Origin: Candidatus Neomicrothrix sp. UBA2131
GTDB lineage: Bacteria > Actinomycetota > Acidimicrobiia > Acidimicrobiales > MedAcidi-G1
Assembly (NCBI GenBank): GCA_002329075.1
Contig: DCXR01000074.1
Span: forward strand, 9,010-73,009
Direction of reading: 5' to 3'
Length of the DNA: 64,000 nucleotides
The position numbers were made by a program, and so were the translations under genes. Below are positions 43,681-52,732 of this stretch, in pieces. The notes beneath the pieces are model-generated. The model made no database searches. It worked only from the letters and a program-made list of their open reading frames with translations, and had not been told where the DNA came from. The first letter of the stretch is position 1, and each line of letters begins with the position of its first letter.

Positions 43681-45384
43681 ATGCTCGACACGGTGATTCG
43701 CGGCGGCTGGATCGTCGACGGCACCGGCGACGATCGCCGGCGTGCCGACCTCGGCATCGTCGACGGTCGGATCGTGGCGCTCGGAGACGTTGACGACGAG
43801 GCCGCCCACACGATCGATGCCGACGGCCGAGTCGTGGCCCCGGGGTTCATCGACGTCCACACCCACCTCGACGCCCAGCCCTTCTGGGACAGCACCCTCA
43901 GCCCCTCACCCCTGCACGGAGTGACCTCGGTGGTCGGGGGCAACTGCGGCTTCTCCATCGCTCCCCTGTCCGACGACCCTGCCGACGGTGCGTACCTGAT
44001 GCGGATGCTGGCCCGTGTCGAGGGCATGCCGATCGAATCGCTCCAGGAGGGCGTTCCCTGGAACTGGCGCACCACCGCCGAGTACCTCGACGCGATAGAG
44101 CCCCACCTGGCCATCAACGCCGGCTACAAGGTCGGACACTCGGCCCTGCGACGGGTGGTGATGCACGAGGAGTGCACCGGACGCGAGGCCACACCCGACG
44201 AGTTGGCCGCCATGTGCGACCTGCTGCGGGACGGGCTGGCGGCAGGGGCGCTCGGCTTCTCGTCATCCTGGTCACGCACCCACAACGACGGCGACGGCCA
44301 CATGGTCCCCAGCCGCTACGCACACCGCGACGAACTCATCGAACTCTGCCGGGTGGTCGGCGAGTTCCCCGGCACGGGCATCGAGTTCCTGCCCATGGCC
44401 GGTCGGCACGAGGACTGGGCCGTCGAGTTGATGACCGACATGTCGCTGGCCGCCGGCGGCCGCCAACTCAACTGGAACGTCCTCACGGTCAGCGCCACAA
44501 GCCTCGACGATGCCCGCCACCGGATGCGGTCCGGTCCCTACGCCGCCGAGCGCGGCGCCAGGGTCGTCGCCCTCACGGTGCCCTTCACCTTCGGGCTGCG
44601 CATGTCGTTCGCCAGCGGCTTCATCCTCGACGCCCTCCCCGGCTGGGAAGAGGCGATGCTGCTCCCGAGGGAGGCCAAGAAGCGCCTGCTCTCCGACCCC
44701 GACCAGCGGCGCCGCCTGGAGCAGCAGGCGCAACAGGACAGTCCCTTCCGGGGGCTCGCCAGGTGGGAGACCCAGGTCATCTTCGACACGTTCGCCCCGG
44801 AGAACGACGGCTACTCGGGCCGCACGGTCGGCGACGTGGCCGCCGAGCTCGGCAAGGAGCCCTTCGACGCCCTGGTCGACATCGCCCTGGCCGACGACCT
44901 GTTGACCTCGTTCGGCCGGGAGGACCCCTTCCAGTCCCGGGAGGACTGGGAGGCCCGGATCGGCGTCTGGCGGGACGAGCACGTGGTGGTCGGCGCATCC
45001 GACGCCGGCGCCCACCTCGACATGTTCGGCACCTTCAACTTCACCACCCGCCTCATCGGGGGAGCCGTCCGGGAACACGGCCTGATCGACCTCGAGGAGG
45101 CGGTGCACCTGCTGACCGCAAGGCAGGCCGACCTCTACGGACTGGTCGACCGGGGCCGGATCGCCGAGGATGCCCACGCCGACCTGGTGGTCTTCGACGA
45201 GCACAGCATCGGATCCGACCCGCTCAGCCTGCGGGCCGACCTCCCCGGCGGTGCCGCCCGCCTCTACGCCGGTTCGTCCGGCATCGACGAGGTGCTGTGC
45301 GCCGGAGTTCCCGTAGTGAGCGGCGGTGACTTCACCGAAGCCCGCCCGGGCCGCGTGCTGCGAAGCGGCACGGACACCCGCTGA
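43681..45384 (+). CDS. N-acyl-D-amino-acid deacylase-like amidohydrolase
   Basis: A 567-residue amidohydrolase. The metal motif is in APGFIDVHTHLDAQPFWD, followed by GNCGFSIAPL and GASDAGAHLDMFG. A C-terminal beta-sandwich half (DLVVFDEHSI...) completes the fold. The family hydrolyses N-acyl-D-amino acids or cyclic amides. GGAAGG lies before the ATG at 43681, which I prefer over an upstream in-frame start. It is divergent from the aldehyde dehydrogenase operon. Confidence 0.85.
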   Translation: MLDTVIRGGWIVDGTGDDRRRADLGIVDGRIVALGDVDDEAAHTIDADGRVVAPGFIDVHTHLDAQPFWDSTLSPSPLHGVTSVVGGNCGFSIAPLSDDPADGAYLMRMLARVEGMPIESLQEGVPWNWRTTAEYLDAIEPHLAINAGYKVGHSALRRVVMHEECTGREATPDELAAMCDLLRDGLAAGALGFSSSWSRTHNDGDGHMVPSRYAHRDELIELCRVVGEFPGTGIEFLPMAGRHEDWAVELMTDMSLAAGGRQLNWNVLTVSATSLDDARHRMRSGPYAAERGARVVALTVPFTFGLRMSFASGFILDALPGWEEAMLLPREAKKRLLSDPDQRRRLEQQAQQDSPFRGLARWETQVIFDTFAPENDGYSGRTVGDVAAELGKEPFDALVDIALADDLLTSFGREDPFQSREDWEARIGVWRDEHVVVGASDAGAHLDMFGTFNFTTRLIGGAVREHGLIDLEEAVHLLTARQADLYGLVDRGRIAEDAHADLVVFDEHSIGSDPLSLRADLPGGAARLYAGSSGIDEVLCAGVPVVSGGDFTEARPGRVLRSGTDTR

Positions 45385-45414
45385 ACCCCGTGGACTAGGG
45401 ACGGAGAACCGATT

Positions 45415-46074
45415 GTGACCGGGCACCGTTCCTTCTTCCTCGAAGAGGCCCTCGACGCCTACGTGCAGGCCCACTCACCGCCCGTCGACGACGTGCAACG
45501 GTCGCTGATCGAGGCGACCGCCTCGCTCGGCCCGGTCGCCCGGATGCAGGTGGCGCCCGACCAGGCTGCCTTCCTCGCCCTGCTGGTCGCCGCCGTACGC
45601 CCGATGTTCGCCGTCGAGGTGGGCACCTTCACCGGCTTCTCCTCGCTCGCCATCGCCCGAGCGCTCCCCGATGGCGGCCGCCTACTGTGCTGCGACGTCT
45701 CGGCCGAGTGGACCGACATCGCCCGCGAACACTGGTCCAGGGCCGGCGTCGACGACCGCGTCGACCTCGTGGTCGCCCCCGCCCTCGACACGCTGCGGGC
45801 GCTGCCCGCCGACCGGGAGGTCGACTTCGCCTTCCTCGACGCCGACAAGGCGGGCTACCTCGCCTACTACGAGGAGATGGTGCCCCGCCTGTCCCCGCAC
45901 GGCCTCATCGCCGTCGACAACGTGTTGTGGTCCGGCAGGGTGCTCGACGCCGGGGCCGACGACGCCGACACCGTGGCACTGCAGGAGTTCAACGACCACG
46001 TCATGTCCGACGACCGGGTCACCTCGGTGCTGCTCTCCGTGGGCGACGGCATCAACCTCATCCGACGGGCCTGA
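45415..46074 (+). CDS. SAM-dependent O-methyltransferase (caffeoyl-CoA type)
   Basis: A 219-residue class I methyltransferase: VEVGTFTGFSSLAIARAL (SAM motif I), CCDVSAEW, DFAFLDADKAGYLAYYE and IAVDNVLWSGRV with the metal-binding Asp-Asn pair, and a GDGINLIRR ending. Members of this group methylate catechols or catechol-like metabolites with a divalent cation. The GTG has GGAGA 8 bases upstream. It follows the amidohydrolase by 30 bases and may be cotranscribed. Confidence 0.88.
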   Translation: MTGHRSFFLEEALDAYVQAHSPPVDDVQRSLIEATASLGPVARMQVAPDQAAFLALLVAAVRPMFAVEVGTFTGFSSLAIARALPDGGRLLCCDVSAEWTDIAREHWSRAGVDDRVDLVVAPALDTLRALPADREVDFAFLDADKAGYLAYYEEMVPRLSPHGLIAVDNVLWSGRVLDAGADDADTVALQEFNDHVMSDDRVTSVLLSVGDGINLIRRA

Positions 46075-46135
46075 GGCATGTGCCACACGGACCCGACTCG
46101 GCCCCGCAGGCCGGGCACTGGATAGGCTCGGAACC

Positions 46136-46147
46136 TACCGGCCGGTA
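46136..46147. promoter_or_regulatory. operator-like palindrome upstream of the thiolase
   Basis: TACCGGCCGGTA is a perfect 12-base palindrome, 36 bases before the thiolase ATG, in an otherwise unremarkable 109-base gap. It has the symmetry of TetR or similar repressor sites and differs from the CTGAC-N5-GTCAG sites. A GATAGG element (46121-46126) just upstream may be the -10. Confidence 0.45.
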
Positions 46148-46183
46148 ACCCACCGGACCGCGGATCAACCAGGAGCCCCCACC

Positions 46184-47386
46184 ATGACCGAAGCCGTCAT
46201 CGTCGCCACCGCCCGCACTCCGATCGGACGGGCCGCCAAGGGCAGCCTCGTCGAGGCCCGCCCCGACGACATGTCCGCCTTCATCATCGACGACGTCCTG
46301 GGCAAGGTCCCGGAACTCCCCCGCGAGCAGGTCGAAGACGTCATCTGGGGGACCGGGCAGCCCGGCGGCGAACAGGGCTACAACGTGGCCCGCGTCGCTG
46401 CACTTCTGGCAGGACTCGACGCTCCCGGCGTCACCGTCAACCGCTACTGCTCCTCGTCGCTCCAGACCATCCGCATGGCTGCCCACGCCATCAGGGCCGG
46501 CGAGGGCGACGCCTTCGTGACCGGCGGCGTCGAGTGCGTCAGCCGCTACCAGTTCGGCGCCGCCGACAACGGTCCCCACAACGCCGAGTTCGCCGACGCC
46601 GAGGCCCGCACCGCCGGCCGCACCGGCGAGGACACCGACGGGTGGACACCACCGGAGGGCCTACCCGACATCTACATCGCCATGGGCCAGACCGCAGAGA
46701 ACGTCGCCCAGCACATGGGAGTCTCCCGCCAGGCCCAGGACGAATGGGGTGTGCGCTCCCAGAACCGGGCCGAAGCCGCCCGGGACCGCGGCTTCTTCGA
46801 GCGCGAGATCACCCCCTACACCCTCCCCGACGGCACCGTCGTCAGCCAGGACGACGGCATACGCGCCGGCACCACCTACGAGAAGGTCTCACAACTCAAC
46901 CCGGTGTTCCGCCCCAACGGCACGGTCACGGCCGGCAACGCCTGCCCGCTCAACGACGGTGCCGCCGCCGTGGTCGTCATGAGCGACACCCGGGCCGCCG
47001 AGCTCGGGCTCACCCCTCTGGCCCGAGTCGTCGCTTCCGGCGTCTCGGCCCTCGACCCCGAGATCATGGGCCTCGGCCCGATCGGCGCCATCGAACAGGC
47101 CCTCGGCCGGGCCGGCATGACCGCCGACGACATCGACCTGTTCGAGATCAACGAGGCCTTCGCCGCTCAGGTGCTGCCCTCAGCCGACGCCGTCGGCATC
47201 GACCTCGACAAGCTCAACGTCAACGGTGGCGCCATCGCCCTGGGCCACCCCTTCGGCATGACCGGCGCCCGCATCATGACCACGCTGCTCAACGGCCTCG
47301 AGGACTCCGACAAGGAGTTCGGGGTGGAGTCCATGTGCGTGGGTGGCGGGCAGGGCATGGCGATGGTGGTCCAGCGGCTCAACTGA
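46184..47386 (+). CDS. acetyl-CoA C-acyltransferase (thiolase)
   Basis: A 400-residue thiolase. The acyl-accepting Cys is in NRYCSSSLQT, and the second active-site set is NEAFAAQ, GHPFGMTGAR and the Cys of SMCVGGGQG. It should cleave 3-oxoacyl-CoA to acetyl-CoA in beta-oxidation, or run in reverse. Steroid thiolases (FadA5/FadA6) belong to this family, but no distinctive loop decides. AGGAG lies 8 bases before the ATG. It stands alone, under the palindrome described above, and converges on ilvC. Confidence 0.9.
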   Translation: MTEAVIVATARTPIGRAAKGSLVEARPDDMSAFIIDDVLGKVPELPREQVEDVIWGTGQPGGEQGYNVARVAALLAGLDAPGVTVNRYCSSSLQTIRMAAHAIRAGEGDAFVTGGVECVSRYQFGAADNGPHNAEFADAEARTAGRTGEDTDGWTPPEGLPDIYIAMGQTAENVAQHMGVSRQAQDEWGVRSQNRAEAARDRGFFEREITPYTLPDGTVVSQDDGIRAGTTYEKVSQLNPVFRPNGTVTAGNACPLNDGAAAVVVMSDTRAAELGLTPLARVVASGVSALDPEIMGLGPIGAIEQALGRAGMTADDIDLFEINEAFAAQVLPSADAVGIDLDKLNVNGGAIALGHPFGMTGARIMTTLLNGLEDSDKEFGVESMCVGGGQGMAMVVQRLN

Positions 47387-47434
47387 GCCCCGGTTCTCCC
47401 CTGGGCGTCCGAGTGGGGCGTCGGACCTGGAGCG

Positions 47435-48466
47435 CTACCCCTGGCCGCCAGAGGCTTCCTGGACGGAGACCTTGCCGGCGCTGATCCACGGCATCATGGC
47501 CCGCAGTTCCTCGCCGACCTTCTCGATGCGGTGCTCCCTGCCCTCGGCCTCGAGGCGGTAGAAGTTCTCGCGGCCCGAACTAGCCTCGGCGACCCACTCC
47601 TCGGCGAAGGCGCCTGACTGGATCTCCGAGAGGATCTGACCCATCGTGGAGCGGACGTTGTCGTCGATGACCCGGGGGCCACGCGAAAGGTCGCCGTACT
47701 CGGCGGTGTCGGACACCGAGTAGCGCATCCCGCCGATGCCCTGCTCGTACATGAGGTCCACGATGAGCTTCAGCTCGTGGAGGCACTCGAAGTAGCAGAT
47801 CTCCGGTTGGTAGCCGGCGTCGACGAGGGTGTCGAAGGCGCTGCGGACCAGTTCGGTCAGGCCTCCGCACAGGACCACCTGCTCGCCGAACAGGTCGGTC
47901 TCGCACTCCTCGGTGAACGTGGTCTCGATCACTCCGGCCCGGGCACCGCCGATCCCGTCGGCGTAGGCGAGGGCCAGCGCCTTGGCTCCGCCCGTCGGAT
48001 CCTGCTCGATGGCGATGAGGCACGGCACGCCGCCGCCCTCGACGAAGGTGCGGCGTACCAGGTGGCCGGGACCCTTCGGGGCGATCATGATCACGTCGAC
48101 GTCCTCGGGCGGGTTGATGAGGTCGAACCGGATGTTGAACCCGTGTGAGAACGCCACGGCGTCACCGGGGTTCAGGTTCGGGGCGATGTGCTCCTCGTAG
48201 ATAGCCGCCTGGTCGGTGTCGGGCAGCAGCAGCATCACGACATCGGCCCAGGTGGTGGCGTCGGCGATCGACTTCACGTCGAGGCCGGCCTCGGTGGCCT
48301 TGGCGACCGACCTCGAGCTCTCCCGCAGGCCGACGCAGACGTCGATACCCGACTCCTTGAGGTTCAGCGCATGGGCGTGGCCCTGGGAGCCGTAGCCCAG
48401 GATCGCCACCTTGCGATCCGCTATCGCCGAGCGGTCCACATCCTGTTCGTAGTACACGTTCGCCAC
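47435..48466 (-). CDS. ilvC: ketol-acid reductoisomerase
   Basis: A 343-residue class I KARI, the second common step of valine and isoleucine synthesis. Motifs: [13 protein letters not shown], the cofactor loop LRESSRS (Ser residues fit NADPH), [13 protein letters not shown], the catalytic Asp/Glu in CETDLFGEQ and the Glu-rich [15 protein letters not shown] lies 7 bases before the GTG. Last gene of ilvBNC; 56 bases separate it from ilvN. Confidence 0.95.
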   Translation of the reverse strand: MANVYYEQDVDRSAIADRKVAILGYGSQGHAHALNLKESGIDVCVGLRESSRSVAKATEAGLDVKSIADATTWADVVMLLLPDTDQAAIYEEHIAPNLNPGDAVAFSHGFNIRFDLINPPEDVDVIMIAPKGPGHLVRRTFVEGGGVPCLIAIEQDPTGGAKALALAYADGIGGARAGVIETTFTEECETDLFGEQVVLCGGLTELVRSAFDTLVDAGYQPEICYFECLHELKLIVDLMYEQGIGGMRYSVSDTAEYGDLSRGPRVIDDNVRSTMGQILSEIQSGAFAEEWVAEASSGRENFYRLEAEGREHRIEKVGEELRAMMPWISAGKVSVQEASGGQG

Positions 48467-48522
48467 GGGGGGTCCTCCTGTTTTCTCGTTGTGGAAATGG
48501 TCGAATGGGTTCGGGCGCCGGG

Positions 48523-49032
48523 TCAGGCGTCCTCGTCGAGGACGGGCAGGGCGACGCGGCCCGTGCGCTGCAACTCGACGATGCCGAAGGGTCGCAACAG
48601 GTCCTCGAACTCGTCGATCCGCTTCGGCGGACCGACCAGCGACAGCATCATGCGGTCGGCACCCACGGACAGCACCTTGCCGCCGGCCCGGTCGAGCTGC
48701 TCGACGAGTTCGTCTCGACGGTCCGGCTCGGCCTCGACGGTCACGATCATGAGCTCCCGCTCGACTGCGCTACCGGGGTGGAGTTCCCGGATCTCGACCA
48801 CGTTGACGAGCTTGTCGAGTTGCTTGACGACCTGTTCCAGCGGCGCAGATTCGAGGTCGACGACGATCGTGAGGCGGCTGAAGCGGTCATCGTCGGTAGG
48901 CGCCACGGCCAGGGACTCGATGTTGAAACCGCGGCGTGCGAACAGGCCGGCAACCCGGGCCAGCACACCGGACTTGTTCTCGACCGTGACCACGAGCGTG
49001 TGGTACCGGTAGTCGGGACCGGCGACGTTCAT
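48523..49032 (-). CDS. ilvN: acetolactate synthase small (regulatory) subunit
   Basis: A 169-residue regulatory subunit with an N-terminal ACT domain ([29 protein letters not shown]) and the C-terminal ALS_ss domain (ELMIVTV...). It confers valine feedback inhibition and stimulates the large subunit. The ATG overlaps the ilvB stop by four bases, so the two subunits are translated together. Confidence 0.94.
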   Translation of the reverse strand: MNVAGPDYRYHTLVVTVENKSGVLARVAGLFARRGFNIESLAVAPTDDDRFSRLTIVVDLESAPLEQVVKQLDKLVNVVEIRELHPGSAVERELMIVTVEAEPDRRDELVEQLDRAGGKVLSVGADRMMLSLVGPPKRIDEFEDLLRPFGIVELQRTGRVALPVLDEDA

Positions 49033-50771
49033 CGGGACAGGTCCGCCTGCGAGGGGGGCACGACGAGGTCCGAGTTGGTGGCGCCGGCGGGCACCATCGG
49101 GTACACCTTCTCCTCGGCCATGACCCGGAAGTCGATGACGACCGGGCGGTCGTCGATCTCGTTGGCCTTGGTGATGGCGGCATCGATCTCGTCGGGGTCG
49201 TCGACTCGCATGGCCTCGCATCCCATGGACTGCGCCCACATCTTGTAGTCGGGCACGTCCTTCGACAGGAAGACCTCGGAGTAGCGCTCCTCGTAGAACA
49301 TCTCCTGCCACTGGCGGACCATGCCCAGGTAGGAGTTGTTGAACAGCGCCACCTTGATCGGGAACCCCTCGACAGTGGCGGTCACGAGTTCCTGGGCGGT
49401 CATCTGGAAGCAGCCGTCGCCGTCGACGGCCCAGACCGTGCGGTCGGGCATTCCGGCCTTGGCGCCGATGGCCGCCGGGATCGAGTAGCCCATCGTGCCG
49501 AGGCCGCCGGAGTTGATCCACGTGTAGGGGTGGTCGAACCTCCAGTACTGGCTGGCCCACATCTGGTGCTGGCCGACCCCCGATACGACAATCGTGTCGT
49601 CGGGCGAGAGGTCGCGCAGGCGCTCGATGACGTACTGGGGCTTGAGGGCCTGACCGGGCTCCCAGGCCTCGTAGGCCAACGGGAAGCGCTCCTGCCAGCC
49701 GCTTATCCGCGAGCGCCAGGCACCCCGGTCGGCGTCACCGAGCCCGTTTGCCTGCAACTCTGCGATCAGAGCCTCGATGGCGACGCGGCAGTCGCCCTGG
49801 ATGGCTACGTCTGCACGGCGGACCTTGCCCAACTCTGCGCTGTCGATGTCGACGTGGACGACCCTGGCGCCGGGGGCGAAGCCGTCGAGGCGGCCGGTGA
49901 CCCGGTCGTCGAAGCGTGCGCCGAGGACAACCAGCAGGTCGGCCTCCTGCATGGCGGTGACGGCCGTGAAGTTGCCGTGCATGCCGGGCATGCCGAGGCA
50001 CAGGTCGTGGCTGTCGGGAAAGGCACCCCGGGCCATGAGCGTGGTGACGACGTGGATGCCGGTCATCTCGGCGAGTTGGTACAGCACCTCTGCGGCCCGG
50101 GCCTTGAGGATTCCGCCGCCCACGTAGAGGACGGGTCGTTCGGCGGCCCGCATCAGGTCGGCGGCAGCCGCGATGGCCGCCGGGTCGACCTCCACGTTCG
50201 GGTCGTATCCCGGGAGGTCCATCTCGATCTCGTCGGACCACTCCATGGCCGAGCGGGGGCTGTTGGGGTCGACGATGTCCTTGGGGATGTCGACCAGCAC
50301 CGGACCGGGTCGGCCCGTGGTGGCGATGTGGAACGCCTCCTTGACGACCCGGGGGATGTCCTGTGCCTCGGTGACGAGGAAGTTGTGCTTGGTGACCGAC
50401 ATGGTGATGCCGGTGGTGTCGCACTCCTGGAAGGCGTCGGTGCCGATGGCGGCAAGGGGCACCTGGCCGGTGATGCACACCAGTGGCACGGAGTCGAGGT
50501 GGGCATCGCAGAGGGCGGTGACGGCGTTGGTGGCGCCGGGCCCGCTGGTGACCATCATGACCCCGGGCCTGCCGGCGGCATGCGCATAGCCGGATGCCAT
50601 GTGGCCGGCACCCTGCTCGTGGCGGACCAGGACGTGGCGGATGGACGAGTCGATGAGCGGGTCGTAGACCGGCAGGATCGCCCCGCCGGGCAGCCCGAAC
50701 AGCAGATCTACGCCCTCGTTCTCGAGGGCCCTGATCAGCGCCTGACCGCCATCCATGGGTGTCGTCGTCAT
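49029..50771 (-). CDS. ilvB: acetolactate synthase large (catalytic) subunit
   Basis: A 580-residue ThDP enzyme joining pyruvate to pyruvate or 2-oxobutyrate. The catalytic Glu is in VRHEQGAGHMASGYA, FAD-domain contacts in GARFDDRVTGR, and the ThDP-Mg motif is GDGCFQM, ending with the loop NNSYLGMVRQWQ. AGGACAC precedes the ATG. Expression is controlled by the leader and terminator just upstream. First gene of ilvBNC. Confidence 0.95.
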   Translation of the reverse strand: MTTTPMDGGQALIRALENEGVDLLFGLPGGAILPVYDPLIDSSIRHVLVRHEQGAGHMASGYAHAAGRPGVMMVTSGPGATNAVTALCDAHLDSVPLVCITGQVPLAAIGTDAFQECDTTGITMSVTKHNFLVTEAQDIPRVVKEAFHIATTGRPGPVLVDIPKDIVDPNSPRSAMEWSDEIEMDLPGYDPNVEVDPAAIAAAADLMRAAERPVLYVGGGILKARAAEVLYQLAEMTGIHVVTTLMARGAFPDSHDLCLGMPGMHGNFTAVTAMQEADLLVVLGARFDDRVTGRLDGFAPGARVVHVDIDSAELGKVRRADVAIQGDCRVAIEALIAELQANGLGDADRGAWRSRISGWQERFPLAYEAWEPGQALKPQYVIERLRDLSPDDTIVVSGVGQHQMWASQYWRFDHPYTWINSGGLGTMGYSIPAAIGAKAGMPDRTVWAVDGDGCFQMTAQELVTATVEGFPIKVALFNNSYLGMVRQWQEMFYEERYSEVFLSKDVPDYKMWAQSMGCEAMRVDDPDEIDAAITKANEIDDRPVVIDFRVMAEEKVYPMVPAGATNSDLVVPPSQADLSR

Positions 50772-50826
50772 GTGTCCTACTGAAGGTGGTTGGGAGGGGT
50801 GGGATAGGTGATCGGCAACCGTGCCG

Positions 50827-50859
50827 AAAAAGCGAACGACCTCCCGTAGCGGGAGGTCG
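50827..50859 (-). terminator. ilvB attenuator (intrinsic terminator in the leader)
   Basis: A 10-bp perfect stem on the minus strand (CGACCTCCCG, 50850-50859, and its complement 50837-50846) with a 3-base loop, followed six bases later by TTTTT (50827-50831). It lies between the short leader peptide and ilvB. The stem core ACCTCCC/GGGAGGT is nearly the same as in the leuA attenuator. Confidence 0.78.
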
Positions 50860-50885
50860 GGGCACGCGGACGGTGGGTCCGGTGC

Positions 50886-50921
50886 CTACCGCAGTACCCG
50901 TACCTCATGCGCCGTGGTCAT
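50886..50921 (-). CDS. ilvB leader peptide (branched-chain attenuation)
   Basis: Twelve codons including the stop encode MTTAHEVRVLR, with two Val and one Leu codon directly before the stop. Short actinobacterial ilvB leader peptides carry a similar Val/Leu/Arg ending. The ATG is 8 bases after the GATACT -10 box, so it is leaderless with the same geometry and length (36 bases) as the leuA leader. The terminator follows at 50859. The branched-chain signal is weaker than in leuL. Confidence 0.75.
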   Translation of the reverse strand: MTTAHEVRVLR

Positions 50922-50929
50922 GACTGACA

Positions 50930-50958
50930 AGTATCGCCGGACCGTGCACGGGCGACAA
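50930..50958 (-). promoter_or_regulatory. ilvBNC promoter
   Basis: On the minus strand TTGTCG (50953-50958), a 17-base spacer and GATACT (50930-50935) form a good housekeeping promoter ending 8 bases before the leader-peptide start codon. Confidence 0.72.
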
Positions 50959-50970
50959 CCTGCCTGGCCC

Positions 50971-52674
50971 CTACGCCCTGGTAACGGCGCCCTGGTCGGC
51001 ACCCTGGGCGAGGGCGGCGTACTTGGCGAGGAAGCCGGAGGTGTAGCGGGGCTCGAAGGGCTTGAGGTTGGCCTGCCGCTCGGCCAGTTCGGCCTCGTCG
51101 ACCATCAGGTCGATGGTGTGGGCCCGCACGTCGATCACGATCCGGTCGCCTTCGGCGATGAGGGCGATGGGTCCGCCGTCGATGGCCTCAGGGGCGACGT
51201 GGCCGACGCAGAAGCCGTGGGTACCGCCTGAGAAGCGGCCGTCGGTGATGAGCGCCGCATCACCGCCACGGCCGGCGCCCTTCATGGCGCCGGTGATGGC
51301 GAGCATCTCGCGCATGCCGGGGCCGCCCTTGGGTCCCTCGTAGCGGATGACGACGATGTCGCCGGCCTCGATGCGGTCGTCGAGCACGGCGGCCATGGCG
51401 TCGTCCTCGCCGTCGAACACGCGGGCCCGTCCGTCGAAGTGGTCGACATCGAGACCAGCCACCTTGACCACGGCCCCCTGCGGGGCCAACGATCCGCTCA
51501 GCACGGCGATGCCACCGATGTTGTGGATGGGGTCGTCGAAGGCGTGGATGACCTCGCCGTCTGGGGCGGGCGGGTCGAGCAGCGCCAGGTTCTCGGCAAC
51601 GGTCCGGCCGGTGACGGTGACCTCGTCGCCGTGCAGGAGGCCCTCCTCGAGGAGCATCTGCATCACAACCGGCACACCGCCGATGCGGTCGATGTCGATC
51701 ATGTGGTAGTTGCCGTGCGGCTTGGTGTCGGCGAGGTGCGGCACCCGGGCGGCCACCCGGTTGAAGTCGTCGAGCTCGAGAGCCACGCCTGCCTCGAAGG
51801 CGATCGCCAGCAGGTGCAGCACGGCGTTGGTGGAACCCCCCAGCGCCATGACGACGGCAATGGCGTTTTCGAATGCGGCCATGCTCATGATCTGGCGTGG
51901 CCGGATGTCCTCGCGGAGCAACTGCATCACGGCGGTACCGCTGGCGTAGGCGCTGTCCCCACGGCGGCCGTCGATTGCGGCGGCCGATGCCGAACCCGGC
52001 AGCGACATGCCGATCGCCTCCCCCACCGCCGCCATGGTGTTGGCGGTGAACATGCCGGCGCAGCTGCCGATGGTGGGGCAGGCGGCACGCTCGATGGCGA
52101 GCAGTTCGTCGTCATCGATGCCGCCCACGGCGTGGGCGCCTACGGCCTCGAACACGCTGACCACGTCGAGCTTCTGGTCACCGTGCTTGCCCGGCATGAT
52201 CGAGCCGCCGTAGACGAACACCGATGGCAGGTCGATTCGGGCGGCGGCCATGAGCATCCCGGGCAGGGACTTGTCGCAACCGGCGAAGCTGACGAAGGCG
52301 TCGAGCCGTTCGGCGTGCATGACGGCCTCGACCGAGTCGGCGATGATCTCGCGGCTTACGAGGCTGGCACGCATGCCCTCGTGGCCCATCGAGATGCCGT
52401 CGCTGACGGCGATGGTGTTGAACTCCATCGGAAAGCCGCCGGCGGCGGTGACGCCCTCCTTGCAACGCTTTGCGAGGGCGTCGAGCGGCAGGTTGCAGGG
52501 TGTGACCTCGTTCCACGACGAGGCAACGCCGACCTGGGCCTTGTCGAAGTCGTCCTCGGTCATACCGACGGCACGCAGCATGGCCCGGGCGGGGGCACGG
52601 CTGTCACCGTCGGTGACCTCGTGCGAGCGGGGTTTCATGTTGGATGAGGCTGGCGGGTTCGTGGTGTCACTCAT
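50971..52674 (-). CDS. ilvD: dihydroxy-acid dehydratase
   Basis: Dehydrates dihydroxy acids to the oxo acids of valine and isoleucine. The 567-residue enzyme has its iron-sulfur cysteines in [16 protein letters not shown] and [16 protein letters not shown], plus [15 protein letters not shown] near the end. I take the ATG at 52674 since a TAGCCT -10 box (52682-52687 on the complement) ends 7 bases before it; an in-frame ATG 12 codons earlier would remove that promoter. It is upstream of ilvBNC but separated from it by the attenuated promoter. Confidence 0.94.
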   Translation of the reverse strand: MSDTTNPPASSNMKPRSHEVTDGDSRAPARAMLRAVGMTEDDFDKAQVGVASSWNEVTPCNLPLDALAKRCKEGVTAAGGFPMEFNTIAVSDGISMGHEGMRASLVSREIIADSVEAVMHAERLDAFVSFAGCDKSLPGMLMAAARIDLPSVFVYGGSIMPGKHGDQKLDVVSVFEAVGAHAVGGIDDDELLAIERAACPTIGSCAGMFTANTMAAVGEAIGMSLPGSASAAAIDGRRGDSAYASGTAVMQLLREDIRPRQIMSMAAFENAIAVVMALGGSTNAVLHLLAIAFEAGVALELDDFNRVAARVPHLADTKPHGNYHMIDIDRIGGVPVVMQMLLEEGLLHGDEVTVTGRTVAENLALLDPPAPDGEVIHAFDDPIHNIGGIAVLSGSLAPQGAVVKVAGLDVDHFDGRARVFDGEDDAMAAVLDDRIEAGDIVVIRYEGPKGGPGMREMLAITGAMKGAGRGGDAALITDGRFSGGTHGFCVGHVAPEAIDGGPIALIAEGDRIVIDVRAHTIDLMVDEAELAERQANLKPFEPRYTSGFLAKYAALAQGADQGAVTRA

Positions 52675-52732
52675 GACCTGCAGGCTAGGGGAGAACAGGG
52701 GCCGTGACATCGGCGGGACCTACGATCCCACC
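52675..52732. promoter_or_regulatory. back-to-back leaderless promoters for ilvD and the MATE gene
   Basis: Only 58 bases separate the two start codons. The ilvD -10 box TAGCCT is at 52682-52687 (complement), 7 bases from its ATG. The MATE -10 box TACGAT is at 52721-52726, 6 bases from its GTG. The two -35 regions must overlap or interleave. Confidence 0.6.

Noticed and set aside
47407..47426. Hairpin between the thiolase and ilvC as a terminator
   Set aside because: A 6-bp stem (GTCCGA/TCGGAC) with no T-run; could be chance in GC-rich DNA.
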